The notes beneath the pieces were generated by a model, which saw nothing but the letters and a program-made list of their open reading frames with translations, was not told the DNA's origin and made no database searches. Positions 1-9,142 of a stretch of DNA of 64,000 nt are shown here, piece by piece. Every line of letters begins with the position of its first letter. The stretch's first letter is position 1. The DNA comes from Comamonas koreensis (lineage in GTDB: Bacteria; Pseudomonadota; Gammaproteobacteria; Burkholderiales; Burkholderiaceae_C). The stretch covers positions 806,001-870,000 of the forward strand of contig NZ_CP043575.1 of NCBI RefSeq assembly GCF_014076495.1. The letters run 5' to 3'. The translations under genes were made by a program, and so were the position numbers.

Positions 1-141
1 AACACGGCATCCTTTGTCTACACCCTTGTGCGCACGGTGCCCGCCGTGCCCGCTGCCGTGCCTACGCTGCAGCAATGGGCGCTGGTGGCGCTGTCGCTGA
101 TGCTGCTGGGCGCTGCCACGCTGCGCCGGCGCCAGGGCTGA
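1..141 (+). CDS. C-terminus of an IPTL-CTERM exported protein (partial)
   Basis: The 5' part lies outside the window; only the last 46 codons are seen, in frame 1 and ending with TGA at 139-141. The end has the three-part layout of a sorting signal: a VPTLQQW motif, about 17 hydrophobic residues (ALVALSLMLLGAATL) and a basic RRR tail. This matches the IPTLxxWG-CTERM family, whose members are known to be exported and thought to be processed by exosortase H. The function of the missing ectodomain cannot be judged. It is followed by a good intrinsic terminator and converges on another protein with a similar C-terminal signal. Confidence 0.7.
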   Translation, partial: NTASFVYTLVRTVPAVPAAVPTLQQWALVALSLMLLGAATLRRRQG

Positions 142-220
142 ATGCACTAAGCCTCTGCGCGGCAGCAGGGGCTAGGTGGCCCATTCCACCGGGGCCGCTG
201 AGCGCCGATACGCCAAACCG

Positions 221-246
221 CCGGGGCAGCTGCCCCGGCTTTTTTG
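221..246 (+). terminator. Intrinsic terminator of the IPTL-CTERM gene
   Basis: A perfect self-complementary stem CCGGGGCAGCTGCCCCGG (221-238) is followed by C and a run of T. It lies about 80 bp after the stop codon of the partial gene. Confidence 0.75.
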
Positions 247-296
247 TGCCCGCGCCAGGGCGCCGTAGCGGCGACGGCGCTCTGGGCACCAGCGAT

Positions 297-328
297 AAAA
301 ATGCCCCGGGCGCAGGCCACGGGGCATT
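297..328 (-). terminator. Intrinsic terminator of the minus-strand CTERM gene
   Basis: On the minus strand AATGCCCCG pairs with CGGGGCATT across an 11-nt loop and is followed by TTTT (plus-strand aaaa at 297-300). It sits about 70 bp after the stop of the gene ending at 398. Confidence 0.7.
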
Positions 329-397
329 GACTATGACGGAGCAGGGTGGCCGTGCAGCGCACCCTGGGGTCTTGCTAGGCCGCGACGCGCCGCAGAC

Positions 398-1657
398 TCA
401 GACCAGTTTTCGGCGGGCAAGGCCGACCAGCAGCAAACCCAGGCCCGCCAGCGCCAGGGGGTGGCCGACCGGCACCGCCTTGGGCACGACCACTACGGGG
501 GCAGTCACCTCCAAGGTGACGGTGGCCGTATCGCATTGCGTGGCCTGCACGGTGCTGCAGATCTGGTAGCTCACCGTGTAGGCGCCCGGCGTGGCGGTCG
601 CGCCAATCAGCACATTGCCATCGGGCGTGACGGTGATGCCGGTGGGCCAGGTGCCCACGGGCGTCAGGGCCACATTGCTGGTGGTGGCGGGTGCCGCATC
701 GACCGTGTCATTGGCCAGCACATTGACAGCGGTGACCGTGCCGCTGGTGGGGCGGGTGATGGCGGGGGCGGCGTCATTGACGGCATCGACACCAATCAGC
801 TGCACACCGCCAATGCCCTTGAAGGCAAAGATAAAGGTGTTGGGCGTGCCATCGGTGTTCGGGGTGCCGGGAGGGTTCTCACTGGGCTTGCCCAGCGAAT
901 AGGCCTCGGCGCCAAAGCTGCCCAATGCGGCCAGCGCATCGACCTGGTTGCCCGCAACGCCGTAGCCGATGGTGAATTCGACCTTGGCGCCGGGCGCAAT
1001 GGTGCCAAAGTTGAAGCGAAAGTGCGCGCCGTGGTCGGTCGGTCCACTGTCCACCACATCCTGGTCGACAAACAGGATGCCTGAATCGCTCTCGAGCGGG
1101 TCGGCGGTATGGAAGCCGTTGTCGCTGGAGAAGACCAGCGCCGTGCTGCTGCCGCGCTGGATGGTGGTGTATTCGTTGAACTGGGTGGGGAAAACATCCC
1201 AGTCCATCGCGCGGCCATACAGCGCCTCGACCGGTGCGGACGAGATGTTTTCGATTGTGACCTTGACTTCGTAAATATTGCTGGTGGCCGTAGAAGGCGC
1301 GAAAGCATGGGTCACGCGGAAGGTGCCAAAGGCATTGGCCACGGCGGTAGCGGTCGTGGCCGTAGAGGTGAACGACTCTGACGTAATCCCTTGGATGCCC
1401 ACGCTGGCGCCGGTAAATCCCGACGTATTGCTCAGGGCATCGGCAATGCCCCAGGCCTCGCAATAGCACCCTGGTGTCAGACCATCGGCGCCGTTGGCCA
1501 AATAGGTGATGCCCGTCAGTGGCGATATTTCTTCGGGCATCAACGAGCCATCGTTGCGCACCCCCACCCGCAAGGTGCCGTTGTCGATATTGGCCTGGGC
1601 CAAAACGATGGCTGGCACGCTGACCAGCATTCCCGCCAACAGTTGTCCTAGTTTCAT
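398..1657 (-). CDS. Exported Ig-fold protein with CTERM-type sorting signal
   Basis: A 419-residue protein with a clear signal peptide (residues 1-20, cleavage after VLA), a long Thr/Ser/Ala-rich body, and a module around 295-385 resembling the Ig/cadherin-like repeats of bacterial surface proteins (NVLANDT, then a VSYQICST region with Cys). The end (about 395-419) reads PVGHPLALAGLG, hydrophobic, then ARRKLV, the layout of PEP/IPTL-type CTERM signals although the IPTL core is replaced by VPVGHP. It is probably surface-anchored or released after sorting. The start is supported by GAGGTGAGAGC just before ATG. The upstream region is unusually AT-rich for this genome. The exact role is unknown. 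Confidence 0.7.
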   Translation of the reverse strand: MKLGQLLAGMLVSVPAIVLAQANIDNGTLRVGVRNDGSLMPEEISPLTGITYLANGADGLTPGCYCEAWGIADALSNTSGFTGASVGIQGITSESFTSTATTATAVANAFGTFRVTHAFAPSTATSNIYEVKVTIENISSAPVEALYGRAMDWDVFPTQFNEYTTIQRGSSTALVFSSDNGFHTADPLESDSGILFVDQDVVDSGPTDHGAHFRFNFGTIAPGAKVEFTIGYGVAGNQVDALAALGSFGAEAYSLGKPSENPPGTPNTDGTPNTFIFAFKGIGGVQLIGVDAVNDAAPAITRPTSGTVTAVNVLANDTVDAAPATTSNVALTPVGTWPTGITVTPDGNVLIGATATPGAYTVSYQICSTVQATQCDTATVTLEVTAPVVVVPKAVPVGHPLALAGLGLLLVGLARRKLV

Positions 1658-1811
1658 GCTCTCACCTCATTTAGTATTTAAATTTATGATGAGGTTTTTT
1701 ATCATAGTTATAAGAGATGAGAAAATTACTATACAAAACGCATAGAGCCATCAATAGTCCATAAAAACAAGTACTTATGCATATTTCTAAATTCAATTTT
1801 CTAAAAGAATG

Positions 1812-1840
1812 TGATTATTCACTTTGTTAAAGATTGTCAA
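1812..1840 (-). promoter_or_regulatory. Candidate sigma-70-like promoter for the CTERM gene
   Basis: On the minus strand a perfect TTGACA (plus 1835-1840) is followed after exactly 17 bp by TAATCA (1812-1817), a weak -10. It lies in the AT-rich stretch about 155 bp before the start codon at 1657, so it implies a long leader. The call rests on the -35 and spacing only. Confidence 0.3.
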
Positions 1841-2020
1841 AATCTTGCTATCAAATATTCTTGATATAGGTCATGAAAATGGGATTGCAACGCATTGCAA
1901 TGCCTGCGCATTTGATGCGCAAGGCGAGAGGAGAAGTCGTCGTTTTTGACCTGGAGAGGGGGCGCAATGCTGGCTGCAGCACATTCCGCCCATTGATGGG
2001 CGGTATTTATCTGGGTGGCT

Positions 2021-2056
2021 GGCTGCATATGGCTGCATATGGCTGCATATGGCTGT
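2021..2056. repeat. Three tandem 10-bp repeats (GGCTGCATAT)
   Basis: GGCTGCATAT occurs at 2021-2030, 2031-2040 and 2041-2050, followed by a partial unit GGCTGT. The unit length is close to one DNA turn. No function is evident. Confidence 0.85.
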
Positions 2057-2139
2057 TGATGGCCGCCTGAGCGCAGCGCTGGCATAGGCCCCTGGGGTGT
2101 TGCACCCGCACGCGCCACTTGGGGCGATGGCCGCAAGTG

Positions 2140-3285
<1,146 letters not shown>

Positions 3286-3385
3286 GCCTATCAATGTAGG
3301 TATGTAGCCCCGTGATGACTAGACGGCTGGCATGGCCCGCCATCATGAGCGGGGCTCATCAATGGCGGGCGCCATGCCGGCGGCA

Positions 3386-3748
3386 TCAAGTGGCCGCGCT
3401 GGCCACCACGCAAATCTCGATCAGCTTGGCCGGGCTGGCCAGGCGCGCTTCCACCGTCGCGCGGGCCGGTGCATGGCCAGCGGCGACCCACTGGTCCCAG
3501 ACCACATTCATCTCGGCGAAGTGGCGCATATCGGCCAGGTAGATCTGGCAGCTCAGGATGCGCTCCTTGTGGCTGCCATGCTCGGCCAGCAGGCGGTCAA
3601 TCTTGGCAAGCACCTCTTGGGTCTGGCCGCTGATGCCGGCATCGACCTGGTCGGCCACCTGGCCGGCCAGGTACAAGGTGTGGTCGTGGCGCACGACCTG
3701 GGACATGCGGTGGTTGCCGCCGATGCGGGTGATGGTGTTGGTGGTCAT
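3386..3748 (-). CDS. RidA/YjgF family imine/enamine deaminase
   Basis: A 120-residue protein of normal RidA length. It carries the family's middle LYLAGQVAD segment, the ISGQTQEVLAKIDRLL helix, and the C-terminal ARATVEARLASPAKLIEI segment with the substrate-binding Arg and Glu. RidA proteins hydrolyse reactive imines or enamines released by PLP enzymes and flavin amine oxidases. The start at 3748 is chosen because AGGAGAACACCCC precedes it. It lies last in a minus-strand run behind a DAO-type flavin oxidase and an ABC transporter. RidA probably clears the imine made by that oxidase (inference). A second RidA gene at 62158 has the same kind of neighbours. Confidence 0.9.
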   Translation of the reverse strand: MTTNTITRIGGNHRMSQVVRHDHTLYLAGQVADQVDAGISGQTQEVLAKIDRLLAEHGSHKERILSCQIYLADMRHFAEMNVVWDQWVAAGHAPARATVEARLASPAKLIEICVVASAAT

Positions 3749-3788
3749 GGGGTGTTCTCCTGAATGGTGGCAAAAGGCGGGTGCTTTA

Positions 3789-5093
3789 TCAGCGCTCAAT
3801 GCCGGCCTTGTATTTCTGGTACTGGATGGTGCTGACCACGGCGATGCGGCGCAGCGGCTCGGGTGGCAGCCAGCTGGGGCGCTCAAAGCCCAGCGCATCG
3901 GCCAGTTGGGGCGACTGCTGGCCGCAGGCCATCTCGCCGAGCAGCTTGCCGAACATGCTGCCCTTGAGCATGCCCGCGCCATTGCAGCCGATGGAAATGT
4001 AGAGGCCATCGCCCACCTGGCCAAAGTAGAGCGCGCCGTTGCGGGTGAGGGCGGTGACGCCGCCCCAGACCAGCGGCAGCGCATGCGAGCGCATCTGCGG
4101 GTAGCGCATCTGGTAGCAGCCCTGCAGCGCTTGGCGCACTTCGGCGAGCGGCTCTTCGCTGTCGTACGAGTACGAGCTGCGCACCATGAAGCGCCCGCCC
4201 GCGACCTTGCGCAACGTGGTGCCCAGGCGGTTGGCGGGGATCACGCCCCATTCCGGCGCGGGGCCCAGTTTTTTCAGCTCGTCCTCGTCCAGCGGCTCGG
4301 TCAGGCCCGCGTAGGTGTAGATGGTGAACACGCGGTCACGCGCAAAGCCGAGCTTGCGGGCAAAGCCGTTGTTGGCGATGACGATGCGCGGGGCGCTCAG
4401 CTCGGCCGTGGCGGTGCGCACGCGGTGGGGCTTGCCCTCGTGCAGCGACAGCACGGGCTCGCCCTCCCAGAGCTGCACATTGGCGGGCAGGCTGTCGGCC
4501 AGGCCGCGCACCAGGGCGGCGGGCTGCACAAAGACGTTGTTGTCCGAGTGGTAGCCGTAGTGGTAGTGCGTGGTGCCCAGCTGCTGCTGCAAGGCATCGC
4601 GCTCCAGCTCGGTATAGGCGACGCCCCAGTCCTGGTACTGCTGGAGCGTGCTTTTGAGGCGGGCGGCACCATCGGGCGTGGCGGCTGCGTGGTACTTGCC
4701 CACAGGGTTCCAGCCGCAGCCGATCTGGTGCTGGTCGATCAGCGATTTGAGCCAGGCCAGACCGGTGTTGTAGAGCGCCATCTGCTTGCGCGCCACCTCG
4801 ATGGGGCTGCCGTGGCCGGACATGCCGGTGTTGTGCGGCAGGTTGATCAAAAAGCCCGAGTTGCGGCCCGAGGAGCCGTCGCCCACGGTGCTGGCATCGA
4901 CCAGCAGCACGCGTGCCTGGGGCTCGAGCTCAGCAATGCGACGGGCAGCGGCCAGGCCGGTGACGCCGGCGCCAATGACGATGGCATCAAAGTGCCGCTC
5001 CGTGGGCGCCTGCGTGTGGGCCTGCCTTTTGGGGAGCAAGGTATTCCAGCCCGAGCCCGCTTGGTAGCTCGGGAAAGTAGGTTGCTTGGACAT
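3789..5093 (-). CDS. FAD-dependent DAO-type amine/amino-acid oxidase
   Basis: A 434-residue protein with a Rossmann dinucleotide-binding motif at residues 38-46 (IVIGAGVTG), the DAO-family GSSGRNSGFL segment that contacts FAD, and a second FAD region at the C-terminus (YISIGCNGAGM). Family members oxidise amines or amino acids (glycine, sarcosine, gamma-glutamylputrescine) to imines and give H2O2 or reduced carriers. Length and layout are closest to PuuB-type oxidases; the substrate is unknown. The first Met of MSKQPTF (5093) is preferred over upstream in-frame starts, which would add a low-complexity arginine-rich leader. It is flanked by RidA and an ABC ATPase gene. Confidence 0.85.
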   Translation of the reverse strand: MSKQPTFPSYQAGSGWNTLLPKRQAHTQAPTERHFDAIVIGAGVTGLAAARRIAELEPQARVLLVDASTVGDGSSGRNSGFLINLPHNTGMSGHGSPIEVARKQMALYNTGLAWLKSLIDQHQIGCGWNPVGKYHAAATPDGAARLKSTLQQYQDWGVAYTELERDALQQQLGTTHYHYGYHSDNNVFVQPAALVRGLADSLPANVQLWEGEPVLSLHEGKPHRVRTATAELSAPRIVIANNGFARKLGFARDRVFTIYTYAGLTEPLDEDELKKLGPAPEWGVIPANRLGTTLRKVAGGRFMVRSSYSYDSEEPLAEVRQALQGCYQMRYPQMRSHALPLVWGGVTALTRNGALYFGQVGDGLYISIGCNGAGMLKGSMFGKLLGEMACGQQSPQLADALGFERPSWLPPEPLRRIAVVSTIQYQKYKAGIER

Positions 5094-5106
5094 GGGGTGG
5101 TGGTGG

Positions 5107-5898
5107 TTAGTGGCGGGTGGCCTGCAGGCTGCGCATGACCTCGGACTGCACGGTGTCCCAGATCTGGCCCTTGAGTTCGTTGTAGCGCGGCGAGAGCTGC
5201 ACCTGCGCATTGCGCGGCATGGGCAGGTCGTTACGGATGTCGGTGACCACGCGGCCAGGCCGCGCGCTCATGATCAGCATGCGGGTGGACAGCAGCAGCG
5301 CCTCGTCGATGGAGTGGGTGATGAAGATGATGGTCTTCTTGCTCTTTTCGTAGATCTGCAGCAACTCGTCCTGCAGCACTTGGCGCGTCATCGCATCGAG
5401 CGCGGCAAAGGGCTCGTCGAGCAGGATCACGTCCGGGTCATTGGCGAGCACCCGGGCGATGGACACGCGCTGGCGCATGCCGCCCGACAATGCATTGGGG
5501 TACTTGTCCTCAAAGCCCTGCAGGCCCACCATGTCGATAAAGCGGCGCGCCACCTGCAGGCGCTCGGCCTTGGCAATGCCCTTCATCTTGAGGCCAAAGG
5601 CGACGTTGTCGAGCACCGTGAGCCAGGGAAAGAGCGCGTACTGCTGGAACACCATGCCGCAGTGCGGATCGACCTTGTTGACCTCGCGGCCGTTGACGAC
5701 GATGCGCCCGGCCGTGGGCTTGTCAAAACCGGTGACCAGGTTGAGCAAGGTGGATTTGCCGCAGCCCGAGGCGCCCAGCAGCACGACGAACTCGCCCTTT
5801 TCAATCTCCAGATCGACGCGCTCGAGCGCCTTGAAATCCCCGTAGTGCTTGGCGATCCCCTGGATGGAGATCATCGGGCCTTTGTGTTGCGCGTTCAT
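5107..5898 (-). CDS. ABC transporter ATPase, sulfonate/taurine/nitrate type
   Basis: A 263-residue ATPase with Walker A GASGCGKST at 42-50, the Q-loop VFQQYALFPW, the signature LSGGMRQRVSIARVL, Walker B VILLDEP and the switch His in FITHSIDEA. The whole belongs to the TauB/SsuB/NrtD group. It energises uptake by the permease encoded just upstream; its ATG overlaps the permease stop (ATGA at 5895-5898), indicating translational coupling. The transported compound is not known. Because the operon also codes for a flavin amine oxidase and RidA, an amine-containing substrate is more likely than plain sulfonate (inference). Confidence 0.9.
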   Translation of the reverse strand: MNAQHKGPMISIQGIAKHYGDFKALERVDLEIEKGEFVVLLGASGCGKSTLLNLVTGFDKPTAGRIVVNGREVNKVDPHCGMVFQQYALFPWLTVLDNVAFGLKMKGIAKAERLQVARRFIDMVGLQGFEDKYPNALSGGMRQRVSIARVLANDPDVILLDEPFAALDAMTRQVLQDELLQIYEKSKKTIIFITHSIDEALLLSTRMLIMSARPGRVVTDIRNDLPMPRNAQVQLSPRYNELKGQIWDTVQSEVMRSLQATRH

Positions 5899-6662
5899 TG
5901 TTTCCACCTCAGTACCCAGTTTTCAATCAGTCGGAAGAAAAAGTCGGTGATCAGCACCGTGGTGCTGATGAGCACCATGCCCAGCACGACCACCTCGGTC
6001 TGGAAGAACTCCTTGCCATTCATGATGAGAAAGCCCAGGCCTTCGCGCGCGGCGACCAGCTCAGCGGCGATCACGCAGGTCCAGGCCAGGCCCAGGATCA
6101 CCTTGAAGCCGCTCAGGATCTGCGACAGGCTGCCCGGCAGGATCACCTCCTTCATCACCTGCCAGCGGTTGGCGCCCAGGTTTTGCGCGGCGCGCACCAG
6201 GAGCGGATCGACATTGCGCGTGGCCTCTATCACATAGACCATCGCTGGCGCAAAGCAGCCCATGAAGACGATGCTGTACTTCTGCGTCTCGGTGATGCCG
6301 AACCACAAGAGGGACAGCGGAATCCAGCTCATCGACGGCAGCGGGCGCAGAAACGACAGGATGGGGTCAAAGGCCGCCCGGGCGTACGACGAGGTGCCCA
6401 GAAAAATGCCCAGCGGAATGGCGACGGCGGTGGCCGCCAAAAAGCCGATCATCACCCGGCGCGCAGACGCCAGGATGTGGGGCCAGAAGGTGCCATCGCC
6501 CAGCATGGCGGCGGCCTTGCCCAGCGCGGCGCTGGGCGGGGGCAGAAAGATGGGGTCGACCAGGCCTGCGCGGCACACGGCCTCCCAGACGGCGATGAAC
6601 AGCAGCACGGAGGCTGCACTGGTGGCGGCCAGCGCCATGGAAGAAGGGGGTTTGGCGATCAC
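5895..6662 (-). CDS. ABC transporter permease, SsuC/TauC type
   Basis: A 255-residue inner-membrane protein with about six hydrophobic segments. Its cytoplasmic EAA-like loop (AAQNLGANRWQVMKEVILPG, about residues 158-177) docks onto the ATPase. The family forms homodimeric channels for nitrate, sulfonate, taurine or thiamine-precursor uptake. The start is GTG at 6662, the only start compatible with the full first hydrophobic segment. It lies 17 bp after the binding-protein gene and overlaps the ATPase gene by 4 bp, so the three are one transcription unit. Confidence 0.88.
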   Translation of the reverse strand: MIAKPPSSMALAATSAASVLLFIAVWEAVCRAGLVDPIFLPPPSAALGKAAAMLGDGTFWPHILASARRVMIGFLAATAVAIPLGIFLGTSSYARAAFDPILSFLRPLPSMSWIPLSLLWFGITETQKYSIVFMGCFAPAMVYVIEATRNVDPLLVRAAQNLGANRWQVMKEVILPGSLSQILSGFKVILGLAWTCVIAAELVAAREGLGFLIMNGKEFFQTEVVVLGMVLISTTVLITDFFFRLIENWVLRWKQ

Positions 6663-6679
6663 GGGGTGTGCTCCGGCCT

Positions 6680-7663
6680 TCAGACAAAGGAGGCATCAAT
6701 CCAGTCTTTGACGACCGGGGCCTTGTCAATCTGCTTGTGCTTGACCAGCATCTCGGCGAGCTTTTGCAGGCCTTGCACAAACTCGCCCGTCAGCAGCTCC
6801 TTTTGCTGGGCCTGTGGGTACCAGTCCGAGCCGGTGACGGCCGACATCTGCTCCTTCATGGTGAGGCCGGTGAACTTGAGCAGCGCCTGCGAGGCCTTCT
6901 CGGGCTGCTCGCGCAGCAGATCGCTGGCCTTGAAGTAGGCCGACAGGTAGCGCTTGACCAGCTCACTGTTCTTGGCGGCAAACTCGCGGCGCACCAGCAG
7001 TACATCGGGGCCGGGCGTGACCTTGAAGGACTTGTAGAGGCTGAACTGCGAGTCATCGGCCAAGAGTTTGACGCCGGGCTCGCGCAGGATGTTGTCAAAG
7101 TGCGGGGTCCAGGCAGCGGCCGCATCGATCTGGCCGGTCTTGATCGCGCCATGCAGCTCCGGGCCGGGGATGTTGAGCACATCGGCCCCGCCCGGTTTGA
7201 TGCCCGCCTGCTCCAGCACATCGAGCACCAGCAGGTGGGTGCTGGATGCAAAGGTCACGCCGATCTTCTTGCCTTTGAGATCGGCCACGGAGTCGATGCC
7301 TTTGCGGGCGACCAGGCCTTCGACGCGGCCAAAGTTTTCCGGAATCGCAATGATCGCGAACTGCTTGGCGCCGCGCGACATCAGCGCCAATGCCGAGACA
7401 ATGCCGGCGCAGCCGATATCGACGCCGCCGGACATGAAGGCGCTCATGCGGGCCGACGAGGTGGCAAAGGACTGCCAGTCCTGCGTGATGCCCACCTCCT
7501 TCAAATAGCCCTCGGCCATCGCCAGGTGGGCGGGGTAGTGGCCCAGCCAGGGTGAGCCCCCGTATTTGACGGTCGCATCGGCCGCCCAGCTGGGCAGCGA
7601 CAGCGCACTGGCCAATGAGGCGGCGGCGCTTTGTTGGATAAAAGAACGGCGGTTGAGGGTCAT
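6680..7663 (-). CDS. ABC substrate-binding protein, NMT1/SsuA-like
   Basis: A 327-residue periplasmic receptor. The N-terminus MTLNRRSFIQQSAAAS has a twin-arginine signal followed by a hydrophobic stretch ending in AWA, so Tat export is likely. The mature part has the SsuA/THI5-like pattern (GYLKEVGI, SGGVDIGCAG, GKKIGVTFASSTH). It delivers the unknown ligand to the adjacent permease. The start at 7663 is set by AAGGAGACAT before ATG. It is the first gene of the transporter set and follows the LysR gene with a 117-bp gap. Confidence 0.88.
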   Translation of the reverse strand: MTLNRRSFIQQSAAASLASALSLPSWAADATVKYGGSPWLGHYPAHLAMAEGYLKEVGITQDWQSFATSSARMSAFMSGGVDIGCAGIVSALALMSRGAKQFAIIAIPENFGRVEGLVARKGIDSVADLKGKKIGVTFASSTHLLVLDVLEQAGIKPGGADVLNIPGPELHGAIKTGQIDAAAAWTPHFDNILREPGVKLLADDSQFSLYKSFKVTPGPDVLLVRREFAAKNSELVKRYLSAYFKASDLLREQPEKASQALLKFTGLTMKEQMSAVTGSDWYPQAQQKELLTGEFVQGLQKLAEMLVKHKQIDKAPVVKDWIDASFV

Positions 7664-7780
7664 ATGTGTCTCCTTGGATTTCCTGTTTTTTAAAGAGCTG
7701 GCCAATCGCTGGACAAGACACTCCCCTGGCGCGGATGCGGCGGCATCCCAGCCATGGACAGCGGCTTGTGCAAGGGCGGG

Positions 7781-8743
7781 CTAGCTCAGCGCGATCCCGC
7801 TTCTGAGCCAGGGGATCAGTTGGCGTACATCGGGAAAGATGTCGTTTTCCATGACGCTTCTGCTCACTTGGAAGCAGTTCTCGGCCATGTCCACATACTC
7901 CCCCTCCCGGGAGAGCTGGTAGATGGTGCGGTGCAGGCTGGCGCCGGGCAGCGGAATGGCAGTGATCTGCCCGCTGTAGGTGCGGCCCTGCAGCAGGCAG
8001 ATGGGGGTGGTGATGGTCCAGCCCAGGTCGGCGGCGACCATGGCCATCACCACGTCGGAGGTGTCGATCTCCAGATAGGGGCGGGGCGTGAAGCCCTGGC
8101 GGCGCAGGTGGCGCTCGATCAGCGCGCCAAAGTGGGAGCGGGCGCTGAAGCGGATCAGCGGCATCTTCTCGATCAAGGTGGTGAGGTCGGCGTTCTTGAA
8201 CTCTTTCTCGCGCACCTTGGGGATCACCGCGATAAAGGGCTCGGAGAAGATCGAGCGGCGCACGATGTGGTCAATGTCATCGAGCGTGTCGGTGGTGACG
8301 ATGAGGTCGAGCTGGCGCTTCATCAGCGCCGTCGCATGGCTGTTGGCCAGACCCGACCAGAGCAGCAACTGGCTGGCCGATTCGGTGACCTTCTTGACGA
8401 TGGCCGGCCCTGCCGTGGCGGCAAAGGAGTCGATCATGCCCACACGCATTGCTGGGCGGCTGGCCAGGTCGGCATCGCGCACATGCACCACCAGCCGCTC
8501 CATGTCTTCGACAATCTGCCCGGCCCGGCGGCTGAGCGCAATGCCTGCCGGCGTGAGCTTGAACGGCCGCTGCGAGCGGTCAAACACCTGCGTCTGCAAG
8601 ATCGCCTCGATCTGCGTGATCGTCTGTGAGACCGCCGATTGCGTGACCCCCAGCGCCGCCGCCCCCTTGGACAGGCTGCCCGAAGACGCCACGGCCTCGA
8701 AAATCTTCAAGGCGCGCACATCGAGACCCGAGGTTGTCTTCAT
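7781..8743 (-). CDS. LysR-type regulator of the oxidase/ABC locus
   Basis: A 320-residue protein with a LysR winged HTH at about residues 8-66 (LKIFEAVASSGSLSKGAAALGVTQ, then AVSQTITQIEAIL) and a two-lobed effector domain behind it. It is encoded just upstream of, and in the same direction as, the SBP-permease-ATPase-oxidase-RidA genes, so control of these genes is likely (inference). The start at 8743 has GGAGACGAC before ATG. A small inverted-repeat element (8801-8959) has entered between this start and palindromes at 8961-9035 that look like its operator, so autoregulation may be altered. Confidence 0.88.
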   Translation of the reverse strand: MKTTSGLDVRALKIFEAVASSGSLSKGAAALGVTQSAVSQTITQIEAILQTQVFDRSQRPFKLTPAGIALSRRAGQIVEDMERLVVHVRDADLASRPAMRVGMIDSFAATAGPAIVKKVTESASQLLLWSGLANSHATALMKRQLDLIVTTDTLDDIDHIVRRSIFSEPFIAVIPKVREKEFKNADLTTLIEKMPLIRFSARSHFGALIERHLRRQGFTPRPYLEIDTSDVVMAMVAADLGWTITTPICLLQGRTYSGQITAIPLPGASLHRTIYQLSREGEYVDMAENCFQVSRSVMENDIFPDVRQLIPWLRSGIALS

Positions 8744-8796
8744 GTCGTCTCCGTTGTGGATCCACTGCAGCAGCTGAGGCGTTTTGCGGTGGATTT

Positions 8797-8963
8797 TTAA
8801 GGATCCTCTGCAAAACCCTCGCCAAGCGGGATGGACGCGGATCGGGATGAGGCGCAAGGCGTCTTTTGCAGTCAATAGCGCGCTATTGACAACAAAGACA
8901 ACACAGCGGATCGCCCGAGCCCGCGATCAGACCACGGCAGGGAGTTTTACAGAGGGTCGTTAA
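8797..8963. mobile_element. Small MITE-like element with TTAA target duplication
   Basis: The ends 8801-8823 and 8937-8959 are imperfect inverted repeats (17 of 23 positions match; common core CCTCTG.AAAAC). TTAA lies directly outside both ends (8797-8800 and 8960-8963). The element is about 159 bp, carries no ORF, and contains an inner hairpin CAATAGCGCGCTATTG (8873-8888). The YTAR-type duplication and the end sequence suggest mobilisation by an IS5-like transposase (inference). It shares ATCGGGATGAG with the element at 2673-2992. Confidence 0.7.
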
Positions 8964-9035
8964 GTATTAGTATTTCTACAAATACTAGCCATTAAGCGGA
9001 GATTTTGATAACAACTTAATTAAAACTAATACTTA
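8961..9035. promoter_or_regulatory. Palindromes, probable LysR operator region
   Basis: TAGTATTT-CTAC-AAATACTA (8968-8987) is a perfect 8-4-8 palindrome. Overlapping it, TAAGTATTAGT (8961-8971) recurs as its reverse complement ACTAATACTTA at 9025-9035. The AT-rich dyads have the size of LysR T-N11-A sites. Without the inserted element they would lie about 60 bp before the LysR start at 8743. Confidence 0.55.
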
Positions 9036-9075
9036 GGATCAGTTTCGCTTGGGTGGGGCATCTTCAGTCGTCCAC

Positions 9076-9118
9076 AAAAAGCCTCCAAGGCCGCAACATG
9101 CTGGCGGCGATGGAGGCT
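9076..9118 (-). terminator. Intrinsic terminator after the SDR gene
   Basis: On the minus strand AGCCTCCA (9111-9118) pairs with TGGAGGCT (9080-9087) across a GC-rich inner segment and is followed by TTTT. It is placed 25 bp beyond the SDR stop codon. Confidence 0.6.
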
Positions 9119-9142
9119 GTGGCCGGGGTGGAGCCGGAGCTT

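Larger units (their letters stand above)
1658..2139. other. AT-rich intergenic region with a short tandem repeat
   Basis: No convincing gene is seen. Bases about 1660-1880 are strikingly AT-rich compared with the rest of the window and probably hold the promoter of the minus-strand CTERM gene. The remainder returns to normal composition and contains three tandem copies of a 10-bp unit at 2021-2050. Confidence 0.6.
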
